A DNA stretch of 64,000 nucleotides from Xanthostigma xanthostigma (GCA_963575645.1 OY754464.1:1798001-1862000); one strand, 5' to 3'. Positions 20,261 through 31,110 are shown, counted from the stretch's first letter. Notes: generated by a model not told the origin, from the letters alone. Translations and numbers: made by a program.

Positions 20261-20350
20261 TCTATACTAATATAGGTATAAAGTAGAAGTTATCTCTGGA
20301 ACTACTGAACCTATTCTAAAAATACTTCCACTAATAAAATTTGGAAAGGT
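20261..20350 (+). mobile_element. Helitron head fragment
   Basis: TCTATACTAATATAGGTATA and AGTTATCTCTGGAACTACTG match the 5' head of the HelA-like families. No CTAG end follows at a sensible distance. The DNA from 20350 to 20880 is low-complexity AT, with GTGACGTCATAATG and CATTATGACGTCAC facing each other at 20556 and 20627. Confidence 0.55.
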
Positions 20351-20880
20351 TGCTGTCAGAATTAGGCTTTTGAAAAAAAAAATAATTATCGATTTTTTTA
20401 TTGTATTTTAAAACTTTATTATAAATAATATTGATAATCGATGCGAAAAACTTTCAAAAAACTTTTTTTAAATTAATTATAAGCAATTTAAAATTGATAA
20501 AATATTAAAAAAAATCACGTGACTGCAAACGCACTAAAATTGTTTTTGACAGTTGTGACGTCATAATGGTAAAATGTATATACGCAGTATACTATCAATG
20601 GCTTCTACATGTGTATTGACTAAAACATTATGACGTCACATTATGTTCGGGAAATGTCGGCGCGTTCTCGGAACTGGCTACAAAAATTTATTTTTAATTT
20701 GATATAACTTTTGAATTATAACGAAAATAAAAAAAAGAAAAATAGTTTTGTTATAAAACTTATATACAATCTTTCCATTTATGACAAAAAAAAATTTCAT
20801 TCAAAAGCCCAATTGGGCTAAGTGAATCTTACGACTTATTATTATGAGCAGGGTTTGGAAAAAACAATTTCAAGTGTCAA

Positions 20881-21120
20881 AATATTAATAAATTACAAGA
20901 CTGTAATACGGCGGCTCCACTGTTGTCGCTGTCGAGCGGGACGCAACCCCGCCAGGCAAAACTGCAATAGGGTAGAGCCGAAGGCTCCACTACTGCTATA
21001 GAGTTTTGTTACATCTCAATCACGTGCCGAGCGGCTTGTATATTATGTATGCTATAAAGTTGTTGAATGCTAATGACTTCAGTTGTAAAACGTCTATACA
21101 TTTAATGCACAATGACTCTT
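20881..21120. other. Unassigned; short inverted words
   Basis: GCGGCTCCACTGTTGTCGCT and GAGCGGGACGCAACCCCGCC are locally GC-rich; AGAGCCGAAGGCTC is a small hairpin near 20975. No gene. Confidence 0.3.
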
Positions 21121-21124
21121 TTAA

Positions 21125-21828
21125 GGAGGTTGAGCCGTTTTATGGAAAAAATCTGAAATAAGTTTTTTTAATAGATTTTTTTATGACAAAATTTTCTGTA
21201 AAAAATCCATAATTATTAGGAGAGTTATAAAGTTAAAAATTAAAAAAAACTTTTACATGCAGTCTTATGGAAAATATGTCAACCTAGCATGCAAACGATA
21301 CATTTTAATTTTTTGCAAATAACCAAATAATGTCAGCAGTTCCGAAAACTAACTATGTAAAGCATTGATGTCTTACGCATATTTTAATATTTTTTCCAAT
21401 TTAATTAGGAGACTTTCAATCAATAAAAAAAATTATTAAACCTTAGCACTTTTCGATTATGGTCTTTTATTCTTGACAATTTTTTTAATAATTTTAACTG
21501 AATTTTCAGCTTTTTAATGATTTAATTTTAATTTCTATTACTTCTAATTTCTTTTTTTAATTATTTACTGCAAAAAATATGTAAAATACAGATATTGACA
21601 TAAATTTATTTTTTCTAACCTAACTCTGTACAAAAAATTCAAAAGTTAGTCCATTAAGTAAAATACTGAAATAATTAATTAATATTAAAACAAATTATTT
21701 ATTTATGCCTTTATGACAATAATTTATTAGTATCATCGACTTATAACCTTTTGTAAAAATTTATTATGGAAAAGTTCCCATTTAGAATTCGACTTACTTT
21801 TGATAGGGACTGTAACGCATCAACCTCC
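21125..21828 (+). mobile_element. 704 bp MITE flanked by TTAA (piggyBac-type)
   Basis: Ends GGAGGTTGAGCCGTTTTA and, at the other side, ACGCATCAACCTCC share GGAGGTTGA as inverted termini. TTAA stands on each side (21121-21124, 21829-21832), the target duplication of piggyBac transposons. A second copy in the opposite orientation is at 50533-51227, also TTAA-flanked. AT-rich interior, no transposase. Confidence 0.88.
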
Positions 21829-21832
21829 TTAA

Positions 21833-22170
21833 ATATGATCAACAACAAGTAAGGTGTCGGTAACTAGTACATTTACCCTATAATATGTGCATTGTGCATG
21901 AAAATAAGAATGGCCAATAGCAGCCTACAACTTCAAGGTAAAGTACTGATAAAGTATTTTCATTCAATTTTTTTTTCATTCAGATTTAGCCTCCCCGAAA
22001 TGCTTAAGCTAATCCACAGTTTTACTACTAAAATATTTTCGACTCTTTTTTCGGATCTGTGGTTTTCAAGTTTTTCAGCATTATAGGAGAAATTCAGAAT
22101 TAGATGACAATACAAGAAAATACTAAACAGAAGAAAATAATAAAAGAAATGAAACTAAATTTTTAATATA
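21833..22170. other. AT-rich unique sequence
   Basis: A 64-codon frame at 21892-22086 has no motif. Nothing else recognised. Confidence 0.4.
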
Positions 22171-22173
22171 CCA

Positions 22174-22432
22174 CGTTTTTAAAACGAACTAAAAAGTATA
22201 AAATAATTCTTTACAGTCAGATTTTTAACTTGCAGGATTTGAAACGAAAAACGTGGGGCGCGTTATTCGTTTTATCTCGTAAATAGATTTTTTCATTGAT
22301 AGTTACTCTCTTCACTTCTTATACATATAACTGTCGCATGCGACCCACGTTTTTCGTTTCAAATCCTACAAGCTAAAAAAATGTCTGCTAAGAAATTATT
22401 TTATACTTTTTAGTTCGCTTATATATATTAAA
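22174..22432. repeat. Foldback element with CTAAAAAGTATAAAATAAT arms
   Basis: Left arm CGAACTAAAAAGTATAAAAT, TTGCAGGATTTGAAACGAAA, AACGTGGGG; right arm CCCACGTTTTTCGTTTCAAA, AATTATTTTATACTTTTTAG, TTCG. The loop of about 90 bp is unrelated. Layout and the ACTAAAAAGTA outer word match the foldbacks at 10259 and 10925. Confidence 0.78.
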
Positions 22433-22494
22433 AAAAAATATTTCTTTTATTATTTTTATACTTTTTAGTAAAAAAAAAAAAAAATACTATATAT

Positions 22495-22566
22495 GTCCCA
22501 TGGGGGGTCGAACCCGCGACCTTCATGTTATTAGCACGACGCTCTAACCAACTGAGCCATAAGCAC
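22495..22566 (-). tRNA. tRNA-Ile(AAT)-derived sequence (pseudogene or SINE head)
   Basis: Minus strand: GGCTCAGTTGGTTAGAGCGT, the anticodon region CGTGCTAATAACATGAAG with AAT at 22532-22530, and GGTCGCGGGTTCGACCCCCC. This follows normal tRNA-Ile closely, but the acceptor strands (GTGCTTA and ATGGGAC) do not pair, so a working tRNA is unlikely. A related decayed copy is at 19608. Confidence 0.7.
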
Positions 22567-22989
22567 AGTGATTGCTGTGTGCCTTACAACGGTAAACAAG
22601 TAAGAATGAATTATATAATATGTATCTGTTCACCCGGACAGACACACAAGAAAGCGAGTTAAATAAAACGTGGCAAAATAGATTATGGAGAGTCTGTATG
22701 CATTTATTACGTTACGATTTAATGTGTTTTTATGCAACGTTATGTAATCCGATTTACCAATAGATTATTATATAACGGGTGCGCGTAAATAAACCCGAAG
22801 GTATATAATATGCATATTGGTAGTGATATACTGATAACATTGTTAAGAAAACATTACAAAATACGTACATATATTGTGTTGTTATCTCTGCTAACTTCAG
22901 TGTCGTTCGTGAATTAATTTTTTTTTTGTATAACGTTGTTACGCAGTTGACTGTTAACAAATGAATAACGCCTGCTTTTTCTACAGTGT
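22567..22989. other. AT-rich sequence after the tRNA-Ile-like head
   Basis: Probably body of the same repeat near the start (TTACAACGGTAAACAAGTAA), then unassigned. A 99-codon minus frame at 22754-23053 crosses into repeat Q and is not supported as a gene. Confidence 0.35.
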
Positions 22990-23140
22990 TTAAACGTCCG
23001 TTTCTCGACTTTATGTCATAACAGACGCCATTCGCACCATTACTATTTTTCATCTATCACACTTCCCGTTATAATTTCTACATTTTTAAACTTCCACTTA
23101 ATTAATAGCGATGGGCGAATAAAGCAATTTTAGGACATTA
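22990..23140 (+). repeat. Interspersed repeat Q
   Basis: GTCCGTTTCTCGACTTTATG, TCATAACAGACGCCATTCGC, CATCTATCACACTTCCCGTT recur at 32255-32400. In one place Q is followed by repeat P and in the other by a SINE, so its right boundary is near 23140. Confidence 0.7.
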
Positions 23141-24290
23141 GAACTTTTCGTTTTTAGATCCCCCGAATCCAAAAAACATACTTTTATAAAAACTCTGTGC
23201 ATGTGTTAGTCTGTGAGCGCGATACATGTTAAACGGATAAGCAGTTTGAAACCAAATTTTGGGAGGATGTTTGATCCGCAAATAAGAAGAGTTCTATTGT
23301 TTTTGGGGAAAATCGGCGCATGTGCAAAAGAGATATATGCTATAACGGTGTTTTTTATATAATACTGGTACACTTTTCATAACGGTTTATTATTCTATTT
23401 ATTTTTTGAAGAAAGTTGCGTCAATACATTTTTTTTCTAATCTTTATAGTTTCGGAAATATTTAGAAATAAAAAAAAAATTGCTTGTCTGTAAAGTCGGT
23501 TTACGGACGATAGTTTTACGTGATAACGTATTCCGTAATACATAACCTAAACCTCCCAAAATTTGGTTTCAATCCGCTTATCCTTGGTGTCGGAATGATA
23601 AGAAATGTCAAAAGTGACGTTTGCAACTTACAAAGTATTATGTTCTAATAATAATTAGTTATTCCAATAGTTAACTTAGAAGGCTTTGCTTTCACAAAAT
23701 ACTAATGTCAAAAAATAAACATTAGAAATGCAGCCGTTTTCATGTTAAGACAAGACATACGTTATTTTCTAATTTCCATGTACGGCAAACAAAGACGACC
23801 GACCGCGTCGCGCGCGCGCCATGCAATAGACAACAATGCATTTATACAGCTATTTTTCTATATAAATTTGTATAAAATATTTTTCTATATAAATTTGTAT
23901 AAAAAAACTGTTTAGGCAAATTCTGTTATACGAAATCTATGTAAAATGTTCTCCTCTTTCGTTTAAGACTGGTTTCAAACCGATCTGATTTAAATTGAGC
24001 GAGAAATTAGCAAAAAACGTTACGCGTTAGGAACGTTACGCGTTACGAACGTTACACTTTTTCGAACATGCAGCCGGTGTTTTATCAATTTATAAGATTG
24101 GTGATTCATCAATTTATAAGACGTTATCACGTCAAAAAAATCAGCTTTTCTTTTGTTTTGTAGATAAATTACGAGTATTTAAGCATGCTTTTTTTTTCTT
24201 TATTATACTGTATCAAATGTCAATATTTTTGAAGTCGGAATGGTCCCGTCGTCCAATTGGCTGAATTTTTTTTATTTATTTAACTTGTTT
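23141..24290 (+). repeat. Interspersed repeat P, split by element X
   Basis: 23150-23475 carries CGATACATGTTAAACGGATA, CTATTGTTTTTGGGGAAAAT and GCGCATGTGCAAAAGAG. 24141-24290 carries TTCTTTTGTTTTGTAGATAA, AGCATGC and GGAATGGTCCCGTCG, which follow directly in the uninterrupted copy at 33226-33890. Element X occupies the gap. Confidence 0.78.
23476..24140 (+). mobile_element. Element X, full length (~665 bp)
   Basis: Head ATTGCTTGTCTGTAAAGTCG and GTTTTACGTGATAACG; tail GTTTTATCAATTTATAAGAT and ACGTTATCACGTCAAAA. TTTTACGTGATAACG and CGTTATCACGTCAAAA form a short imperfect inverted pair set in from the ends. The interior has GGTGTCGGAATGATAAGAAA, a CGCGCGCGCC run and GCAAATTCTGTTATACGAAA. No coding frame. 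Class unknown. Confidence 0.85.
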
Positions 24291-24585
24291 CTTTATTTCA
24301 TCGGTTGTATTTTTTCTTTAGGCATGTTTTATAGATTTGGCGTATTGTTTTATCGTGACCATATGTTAATCCCTGTATATTTTGCATTGTTTTAATAGGC
24401 ATATATATAAACGCGTACCAATTACTTTAACAATATCTACTTTGTAATCTCGGAATTGATTTTTTTAATTTGATGCGTAACATACAAGGTAATAAAATTC
24501 ATTACATTGATAAATATCTGTAAGTTAACTTACTTTGATATCACTGAAGTTGGCTGTTGTACAATCGCAGTAGCAATTTATATAG
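24291..24585. other. AT-rich, nothing recognised
   Basis: No gene, tRNA box or repeated block noticed. Confidence 0.4.
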
Positions 24586-24742
24586 TAGCATAGCAGCCCG
24601 GCCCGGCTTCGCCCGAATTTGTATAGATTGCCACCGTTTTTTCGTCGACTTACGTTGCAAAATTGGTTCCCACGAAAAGCGCTTTTATTTTAACGCGATA
24701 ATATATAGTCTATATCCATCTCAAAGGTCCATAGATGTGATA
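24586..24742 (-). mobile_element. HelE Helitron fragment
   Basis: CCCGGCCCGGCTTCGCCCGA, TTTTTTCGTCGACTTACGTT and GCAAAATTGGTTCCCACGAA match 1935-2165. The CTAG itself is changed. Confidence 0.6.
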
Positions 24743-24751
24743 TATAGATTA

Positions 24752-25000
24752 CTGGCGGTCCCGCCCGGTTTCACCCGGGTGCAAAAGAGCGAATGGGAGG
24801 GGGGGAGGACATGATTACGCTCATTCATCTTAGTTTACCGAGATGAATGTTGTGTTCAAATTTCATGATGATCGGAGTTATCGTTCAAAAGTTTTTGTCG
24901 GACAGACAAATTTGTTATTGATGCTCCGCTCCTATTGGTCATAGCGTGATATTATATAGTCTATAGCCTTCCTCGATAAATGGGCTATCCAACAAAAAAA
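24752..25000 (-). mobile_element. HelA Helitron, short copy without the tRNA core
   Basis: GGCGGTCCCGCCCGGTTTCA, CCCGGGTGCAAAAGAGCGAA, GAATGTTGTGTTCAAATTTC and CTATAGCCTTCCTCGATAAA match HelA in minus orientation. The terminal CTAG has become CTGG. It passes directly from the GTTTTTGTCGGACAGACAAA block to the GCTCCGCTCC block, with no tRNA-like sequence between. Confidence 0.72.
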
Positions 25001-25476
25001 ACGTCAGCTACTGGGTAACGCACACACTTTCATGGCTTACATGTGTGTGAAGTATATGAACACGACGAACTATGGCGAAAACAGGCGGAAAGAACCGAAG
25101 TTTTCCCAGGTAGCGATAACAGCGCCATTCGCGTGCGCCAGAAAACGGTCCGTCTCGAAACACAGCAAGCATAGGAAGCTAGGTCTCCTGGTTACAGACT
25201 TCGTAATTTAAATAGTTACGAATCTATTGTAATTTTTTTTATTTGAAACCAATATGTTGTTATAAAACACCAGTGATCATAAAAAAATCAGATACGTCTC
25301 ATTAAAATATTATGAATAAGCAGATTTTTTATTGTCATCATTATAATCATGTTTTTGAGAAAGAATATTATAATCGAATTATTGTAGTAATAAAATTTAA
25401 CCTATTGGTAATCAGGTTTTTTTTTAATTATCGAATCAAATTACTTTAATTTCGGGCAGCTACTGTTTCTTTATCT
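25001..25476. other. Unassigned sequence
   Basis: 25060-25170 is less AT-rich (GGCGGAAAGAACCGAAG, GCGCCATTCGCGTGCGCC). No coding frame of length and no second copy noticed. The rest is AT-rich. Confidence 0.3.
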
Positions 25477-25650
25477 AATATTATAAAGAGGTAAAGTTTG
25501 TAAGTTTGGATGTAGGAGACAATCTCCAAACTTATCATCCTATTTCAATAAAATTTTCATCAATATTTAGAGTAGACCTTCAGAATGGCGTTAAAATAAC
25601 TTTGGATGACGGTTTATATGTACACTTCTCTCATAATATGAAACCCTCGA
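25477..25650 (+). mobile_element. HelE Helitron head fragment
   Basis: CTAATATTATAAAGAGGTAA, GTTTGTAAGTTTGGATGTAG and AATATTTAGAGTAGACCTTC match the 5' half of HelE (reverse of 2060-2165). The 3' end is missing. Confidence 0.6.
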
Positions 25651-25698
25651 TTTGTTTTTTGTAAAGTTAAAGTAGGCTGTGGTTTGCCTATATGAATA

Positions 25699-26256
25699 TC
25701 TATACTAATATACAAAGCTGAAGAGTTTGTTTGTTTGTTTGAACTCGCTAATCTCAGGAACTACTGGTTCAAATTGAAAACAATTTTTTTTTGTTGGATA
25801 GCCCATTGGCCATTTATCGAGGAAGGCTATAGGCTATATAAAATCAGCTTACGACTATTAGGAGCGGAGCATTAATGAAAAATGTTGCAAAATGTATCTC
25901 AAAAATAAGCTTCTATTCAGGTGAAATGCACTAACTAAATATACTCATATTAGCGTTGTCAGAATACAACGCCGGCTAGCTCAATCGGTAGAGCACACGA
26001 CTGTGAATATCAGGGTCGTGGGTTCGAGCCCTACGTTGGGCGAATACATTTTTATTTATTTTTTTTTTTATTTTTCTTCTAAGGCTTACATTTAAATTTA
26101 TTTTAATTCGACAAAAACTTTTGAACGGTAACTCCGATCATCATGAAATTTGGACACAACATTCATCTCGGTAAACTAAGATTAATGTGTGCACTCATGT
26201 TCTTCCCTTCCCCATTCGTTCTTTTACACCCGGGTGAAACCGGACGGGACCGCTAG
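25699..26256 (+). mobile_element. HelA Helitron, complete, with tRNA-Lys-like core
   Basis: Begins TCTATACTAATATACAAAGC after A, and ends CACCCGGGTGAAACCGGACG, GGACCGCTAG before T: the A/T insertion site, TC head, subterminal hairpin and CTAG end of Helitrons are all present. Internal blocks AGGAACTACTGGTTCAAATT and GAGGAAGGCTATAGGCTATA match the other copies. About 560 bp, no proteins. Confidence 0.88.
25970..26042 (+). tRNA. tRNA-Lys-derived sequence inside a Helitron
   Basis: GGCTAGCTCAATCGGTAGAG, then ACGACTGTGAATATCAGG and GTCGTGGGTTCGAGCCCTAC, ending GTTGGGCG. Both internal promoter boxes look intact. The anticodon arm is changed from the Lys pattern (loop CTGTGAA), so it would not read lysine codons. 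The acceptor strand has lost a base. Confidence 0.75.
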
Positions 26257-26470
26257 TTGAATATATATATATCAGCTGTGTCGTGCGCTTAGACGTGTTA
26301 ATTATGATGTCCCGGGTTGTTGGAATAAATTGTCGTAGACCTGTTTGCAATCTACAGCACGTAATGCAGAACACACATGTACCTACAACACTGGTTCAGA
26401 TAGCAACCATATGGAGAGAAAAGATTTGTACAGTCGCGGACTGGATATGGTTTACGCACATTGACTATTT
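26257..26470. other. Unassigned sequence
   Basis: A 69-codon frame at 26283-26492 with several cysteines runs into a Helitron head; I see no motif that supports it as a gene. Confidence 0.3.
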
Positions 26471-26611
26471 TTATATTAATATACAAAGCTGAAGAGTTTG
26501 TTTGTTTGTTTGGTGGAACGCGCTAATCTCAGGAACTACTGGTTCGAATTGAAAAAAAAAAAATTGTTGGATAGTTCATTTATCGAGGAAGGCTGTAGGC
26601 TATATACTATC
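26471..26611 (+). mobile_element. HelA Helitron head fragment
   Basis: TATATTAATATACAAAGCTG, TGGAACGCGCTAATCTCAGG and TATCGAGGAAGGCTGTAGGC match the first ~140 bp of HelA; the copy then stops against family F. Confidence 0.72.
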
Positions 26612-26720
26612 ACGCTAGCTTGAAAAGACGTCTCGTGTGAATCAATCGAGAAAACCAGCGCTAGAAAACTAGTAGTCAAATCTAGCAGCTAATCCAGCCT
26701 CGTGTGCAGCGGCCTTAAGG
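26612..26720 (+). mobile_element. Family F end fragment
   Basis: AAAAGACGTCTCGTGTGAAT, GAAAACCAGCGCTAGAAAAC, CCAGCCTCGTGTGCAGCGGC and CTTAAGG are the family F terminus also seen at 37960-38042. Confidence 0.7.
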
Positions 26721-26747
26721 TAGGTATGTATTCAGAAAGAGATCATT

Positions 26748-27121
26748 CCATACACTTTTATTCTATACTGAGCATAGGAATAAAATCGCAATCGAACCAT
26801 TAAGGTGCAAACATATACTTCTGTCTTTTTTTACGCCGTAAGTACTGGCGTATCCAGGAGGGCAAACAAGCACGAGGGACCCGGCTTAAGAAATTTTTAA
26901 TTTGATCCCTACTGGGCAAAAAGCTGGGTACGCCATAGAAAAAGACAAAGTTTTTGAAACAGAGATACTTTATTCAGATTGAATGCAAGTACATCAACCA
27001 ATCCTATCATCGGAGAAATCCGGGAATTACATCGAAGAAAGAGACGCAGATAAATTTTCGATACGCTTTGTTGCGCTCACTCACCGCACATTACGTAGAT
27101 AGACAATGATTCATATAGTAA
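26748..27121 (+). mobile_element. MITE family M1
   Basis: Runs from CATACACTTTTATTCTATAC through GCAATCGAACCATTAAGGTG, TACTGGCGTATCCAGGAGGG and AAACAGAGATACTTTATTCA to CAATGATTCATATAGTA. Its right end meets the CTAG end of a Helitron at 27123. Confidence 0.82.
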
Positions 27122-27122
27122 A

Positions 27123-27794
27123 CTAGCGGCCCTGTACGTGCTTCGCTACTTATAAAGTGAAATAATAAAACAATTTAATTTGAACATCTATCTATCTATT
27201 TTATTAATTGCTAGCTATTTTAAAATATACATGGGCGTATATGTGTGTAAAATAACGTAAAGTATTCGTGGATAACTGGTCTTTAAAACACTTGCTCTAT
27301 TTCGAGCACTCCGGCTGCGCCGTCGTGCCGAGCAGTTTTAAACGATATTCAGTTTTTTTACATCCTCGATCTAGATATATGGTTGTTAAGTTCGTTGCGC
27401 CATCTATTGAATATTCACTCAATCCAGTCAACAGGTATTGCCATCTTATATTATGGTTGTTAAGTTCGTTGCGCCATCTATTGAATATTCACTCAATCCA
27501 GTCAACGGGTATTGCCATCTTATGTGGTTGTTAAGTTCGTTGCGCCATCTATTGAATATTCACTCAATTCAGTCAACAGGTTCGCCATCTTATATGGTTG
27601 TATTATGACTGTCAAGGAATAGACAAATAATTTGCAATAAAATAATATTGCGACTATAAATTGAAATGTAAGCTATCCTATCTTTCAAGTTGGGTCAAAT
27701 TGCACACGGTGTGCAAATCAAATTTAAAATCGGTTCAGTAGTTTAGGAGTTCATCGCGGACAAACATGTGACACGTAATTTTTATATATTAAGA
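27123..27794 (-). mobile_element. HelC Helitron with ~60 bp internal tandem repeats
   Basis: On the minus strand it starts TCTTAATATATAAAAATTAC, GTGTCACATGTTTGTCCGCG and ends near GCGAAGCACGTACAGGGCCG, CTAG. Inside, GGTTGTTAAGTTCGTTGCGC, CATCTATTGAATATTCACTC and a CAACAGG-type word (plus strand) repeat three times with a ~60 bp period at about 27378-27590. An 88-codon frame here is repeat, not gene. The second copy is at 33969-34625. Confidence 0.82.
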
Positions 27795-27999
27795 TTATTA
27801 AATATATTGATCAGCCACATTTTTCGCTCACACAATATTGTTGTCTGCTGAAATAAGGGATGCACAATTCATGCTCGAAGTCGTCTTTGTTTTTTTACAC
27901 ATTACCGCTATCAATGATTTATGGCAGCTGGAAACAACCTAGCAATTATAAAAATTAAAAGCCATCTCGCTCACACAATAGTGGACACCATTGTTGCGA

Positions 28000-28738
28000 A
28001 TTGAGAGGGAATGTGCAGTCCTAGCTGTATAAGTCAATAATGAACACACAATCATTTTGATACTGCAACTATTTGCATTATGCACCGCGTGTCTTTTCAT
28101 TTCGAATCAATTATTTTGATATCTCAATTCACATTAGCAACAGGTATGTCTTTGCTCTCAGTGGCGGGGCGATTTTTTGTCGACTTTTGCCAGAAAGCAT
28201 ATTATTACGTCACTGACAGTGTGTGCTTTGTTGCTGAGTCGCGTCTCAACGATTCGAGAAAATTCTAGAGACTCAGTTTGCGCTTATAAATAGTCGTAGT
28301 ACCGTAGACAGTGCGAAATTAATACGACATAAATAACTACCGGTGTATGGTTGATAAACCATTGATAGAGCGTTTACATAAATATTTCTTGTCAATAGAT
28401 GCGTTCTCCATATAATATACTATATCGTGTTTTGTGGTATTTTTATTACTTAGAAGTTGTTGTTTTCTGTTACGTTACTTTTACTTCATTTTCATTATAG
28501 AGAAGACATAAATAATTGAATTTATATATATAGATGGACATAAATATACCTTGTAAATATTTTACATAGTGTGATTATTGTTTAGAATTTCGTTGTTTGT
28601 TTCCTGTTGCATTATTTTGATTTCATTGTTACAATTTGATGCAGAAGTACTTTTTTAAGTTTATTTGTTAACATTTTATTGTTGTAAATAAATATTTTCA
28701 CCACAACAAAGAGCAGTTTTGCCAGTTTTGTTACAATA
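28000..28738 (+). mobile_element. Possible solo LTR (fossil)
   Basis: The 3' part, with TTGTTAACATTTTATTGTTG, AATAAATATTTTCACCAC and CAGTTTTGTTACAATA, is shared with 42320-42690. Both end at a similar TTTTGTTACA and both contain TTAGAATT-GTT-TTTC-GTTGC sequence. The plan (U-rich, polyadenylation-like centre, ACA end) suggests a solo LTR of a Gypsy- or BEL-like retroelement. The left limit is a guess, no target duplication was confirmed, and it is clearly old. Confidence 0.3.
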
Positions 28739-28773
28739 TTTAAGCAATTTTCACTCGACGGTGCAACAGATAC

Positions 28774-29310
28774 TTAAAACCGCTGCACACGAGGCTGGTT
28801 TTGCCGCTTGATTTCGCTGCTAGGTTCCAAGCGTCTTGTAGCGCTAGATTTTTGTGACGGTTTGTATGTGTGTTGGCTTCACACGATGCGCGCGCAGTGA
28901 TAGTTCGAATATTAACAAAAGAAGACGTCCATTCATTACGTGAGGTGCTATTTTTTTCCAAATTCGGACCCCTCCCTCCATCTTGGTGAGATTTGGTACG
29001 ATGTGGTGGGAGCATCCCACTCTCACTTGAGATTTATCCTATCATTTTTAAATGTTATCTGTTCTAATAATGTATATTAAAAGAAAATGCCCTTCTCTCC
29101 CTCTAACTGAGGTTTGGTGAGATTCTGCAGGACCCCCCTCCTTCATTGTTAGCCCAAATAATTAAAAGACGTCTCAAAGGTGGACGTTTATTGTCTCTGA
29201 ACAAAACACACACGTTGACGCCATGTTTATGACGTTTGCCTATGTCGCTCACGTGGACAAGATACTGTCTTCTGATTGGTTCTCGTTTTAAAGTATGCAG
29301 AGTAACAAGC
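28774..29310 (+). mobile_element. Family F element, interrupted
   Basis: 28774-28925 (CCGCTGCACACGAGGCTGGT, TGTTGGCTTCACACGATGCG) and 29160-29290 (GGACGTTTATTGTCTCTGAA, GACAAGATACTGTCTTCTGA, TTGGTTCTCG) are successive parts of F. Between them about 235 bp of another repeat is inserted, with CTCCCTCCATCTTGGTGAGA and GGTGGGAGCATCCCACTCTC; a related stretch lies at 29625-29765 (inverted words ATCTCACGTCAAATTT, GGGGTGAGGGGGAGGGATC). Confidence 0.65.
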
Positions 29311-30135
29311 ACGACAGATAACTCTGAGCACAGAATTTCCAACCGATTTGCAATCAGTCAAAAACCACGCATGCGCCAAGAAAAATTGACAATTTGCTTG
29401 CGCGAGCTATCGATATCCAAACTGAGCTCTCGGTACGCCATTGCTTGTTAGGAGGCACGCGAGAAAACGACATGTAAATGTAACTGATTTCTGGATATTG
29501 ATAAATAACAAATACCTACGTGCTTCATTTTAAATTTTGTTGAATTTGGACTGTACTTGTATTTGATACTGTACTCATTTTGTTGTTGTTAATTAATAAC
29601 GTGAGCTAAAAATGGGGGGAAGGGTTCGGAAAAATCTCATCAAATATCATTTAAAAGGAGAGGAGTTATTAAAAATCTCACGTCAAATTTTTCATTCGAA
29701 TAATGTACATTATTATAACAGATAATGTTTAAAAATTATGGGGTGAGGGGGAGGGATCAATTAAAATCTATGAAAATAAAACAAAAAATGAAAAAGATTT
29801 TAATGAGTTATGCAGTCTATAACTTAGATGAATTTTATAATATAGATTTTAAAAATTTTAGTATATAGATTTTAAAATTTTTTAATATTTTAATATTTAA
29901 TGTTTTATAATTGATATTTTAAATCCTATAGACGCTATCTACGCTGTAACTAGCAATATGGAATAAAGGAAATTATTATTATTATTATATTTTCTCAATT
30001 ACATCATTCAATGATCAGTTACAGTTTGACAACATTAATTATATAAATTTGTTTTCACCAATTTCGTTTAGAATGTGATTATATGCGGGCAGCAAATAAA
30101 TATGAGGAGAGCTATATACCCTTCATTTATTTATC
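29311..30135. other. AT-rich region, partly repeat remnants
   Basis: 29625-29765 is related to the insert at 28926-29160. 29810-29925 is a run of TTTAAAATTTT-like low complexity. A 71-codon frame at 29236-29451 starts inside F. Nothing else recognised. Confidence 0.4.
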
Positions 30136-30650
30136 TGATGGCCATATTCTCCGAACATAAGTAGTTATTTATTCGGTTCATTTGTACTTCAGGTAACTAT
30201 TCCTCCGAATAAATAACGATAATTCAATTGATAAAACATACTTCAATGCAGGTAAAAATCTATTGTCTTACTTCGAGGGTGTAAATATTTATTCGCCTGA
30301 TTAAATAATAATGACTGCCACATAGATCATAATACCTAACCTATAAACGTGGAGTATTATATCTAGAGTTTGCTCTTGTGAATTTATTTATGTGGTGTTT
30401 AATAACCTTTTGTAAAATATTAAAGTTAGTGGAAGTTTTGTGTGCAATTGGGTTGGGATAAAACATTATTATTTCGTGAAACTTTGTTTTTGACGTTTAC
30501 ACTAACGCCATCGGTCGGATTTTTGAGTGAATGTCAAAATATTCAACAAAAATAGCAAGGAATATAGTGCAGTGTACAGTTATTCTTTAACTAATTTTCC
30601 TACCTGATAATTTGCTTGGTGAATTGAAAGTAAATTTTATTCTAATAAAT
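30136..30650 (+). mobile_element. MITE family M, 3'-truncated
   Basis: Left end GGCCATATTCTCCGAACATA, interior GTAACTATTCCTCCGAATAA, AAACGTGGAGTATTATATCT, TGCAATTGGGTTGGGATAAA and CGCCATCGGTCGGATTTTTG. It stops near TTCTAATAAATTTG, before the right terminus. Confidence 0.8.
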
Positions 30651-30659
30651 TTGTTTCAA

Positions 30660-30980
30660 CTTCTAGTTCTATTTTTACCCACGACGGAACGGAGCAAGTA
30701 TATGCGTTTAGGGTGAGAGATTGTGTGTTCGTTTGTTTGTATGTGCGTTTGTGCACTCGATCAATGTCGCCATTTATCTGGAAAACGGTTTGATCAATTC
30801 AGATGCGGTTTTCTGTAAAGGGTTTGTAATTCATCTGAGATGGTTCTTATATAGATATTATTACGATGATTACGCCCCAGGGGGCGCTGCACTGCACAAA
30901 AAACCGTAACAAACGTGCTACGCACGAACAGATCTAACAAGCGTTCGGAACTACGCAGGGGGTCCAGAAAATCAGATATA
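30660..30980 (+). other. Unassigned; repeat-like
   Basis: TTTTACCCACGACGGAACGG at 30673 and CAAACGTGCTACGCACGAAC at 30911 are the kind of words found at Helitron ends in insects, but no CTAG or TC pair could be fixed. A 62-codon frame at 30721-30909 has no motif. Confidence 0.35.
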
Positions 30981-30999
30981 ATATGTTTACTCAAATCAG

Positions 31000-31110
31000 C
31001 ATTGTTTTGTATCATTAGTTACCATAGAGATAAGGAACTTTTCTCTCTCTGAATTGCACACACTTTCACGGCTCACTCGCGTACTCTAGTCTAATATCTC
31101 TTTGGTTTAA
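31000..31110. mobile_element. Right half of the 12800-13025 foldback family
   Basis: GTATCATTAGTTACCATAGA, GATAAGGAACTTTTCTCTCT and TCACTCGCGTACTCTAGTCT are shared with 12930-13015. The left half is absent. Confidence 0.6.

Noticed and set aside
22495-22566. A functional tRNA-Ile gene
   Set aside because: Acceptor strands do not pair and a second decayed copy with the same flank exists, so it is a repeat head.
27378-27590. Regular ~60 bp repeats resembling a CRISPR array
   Set aside because: There are no distinct spacers and no cas genes; the genome is eukaryotic and the units belong to a Helitron.
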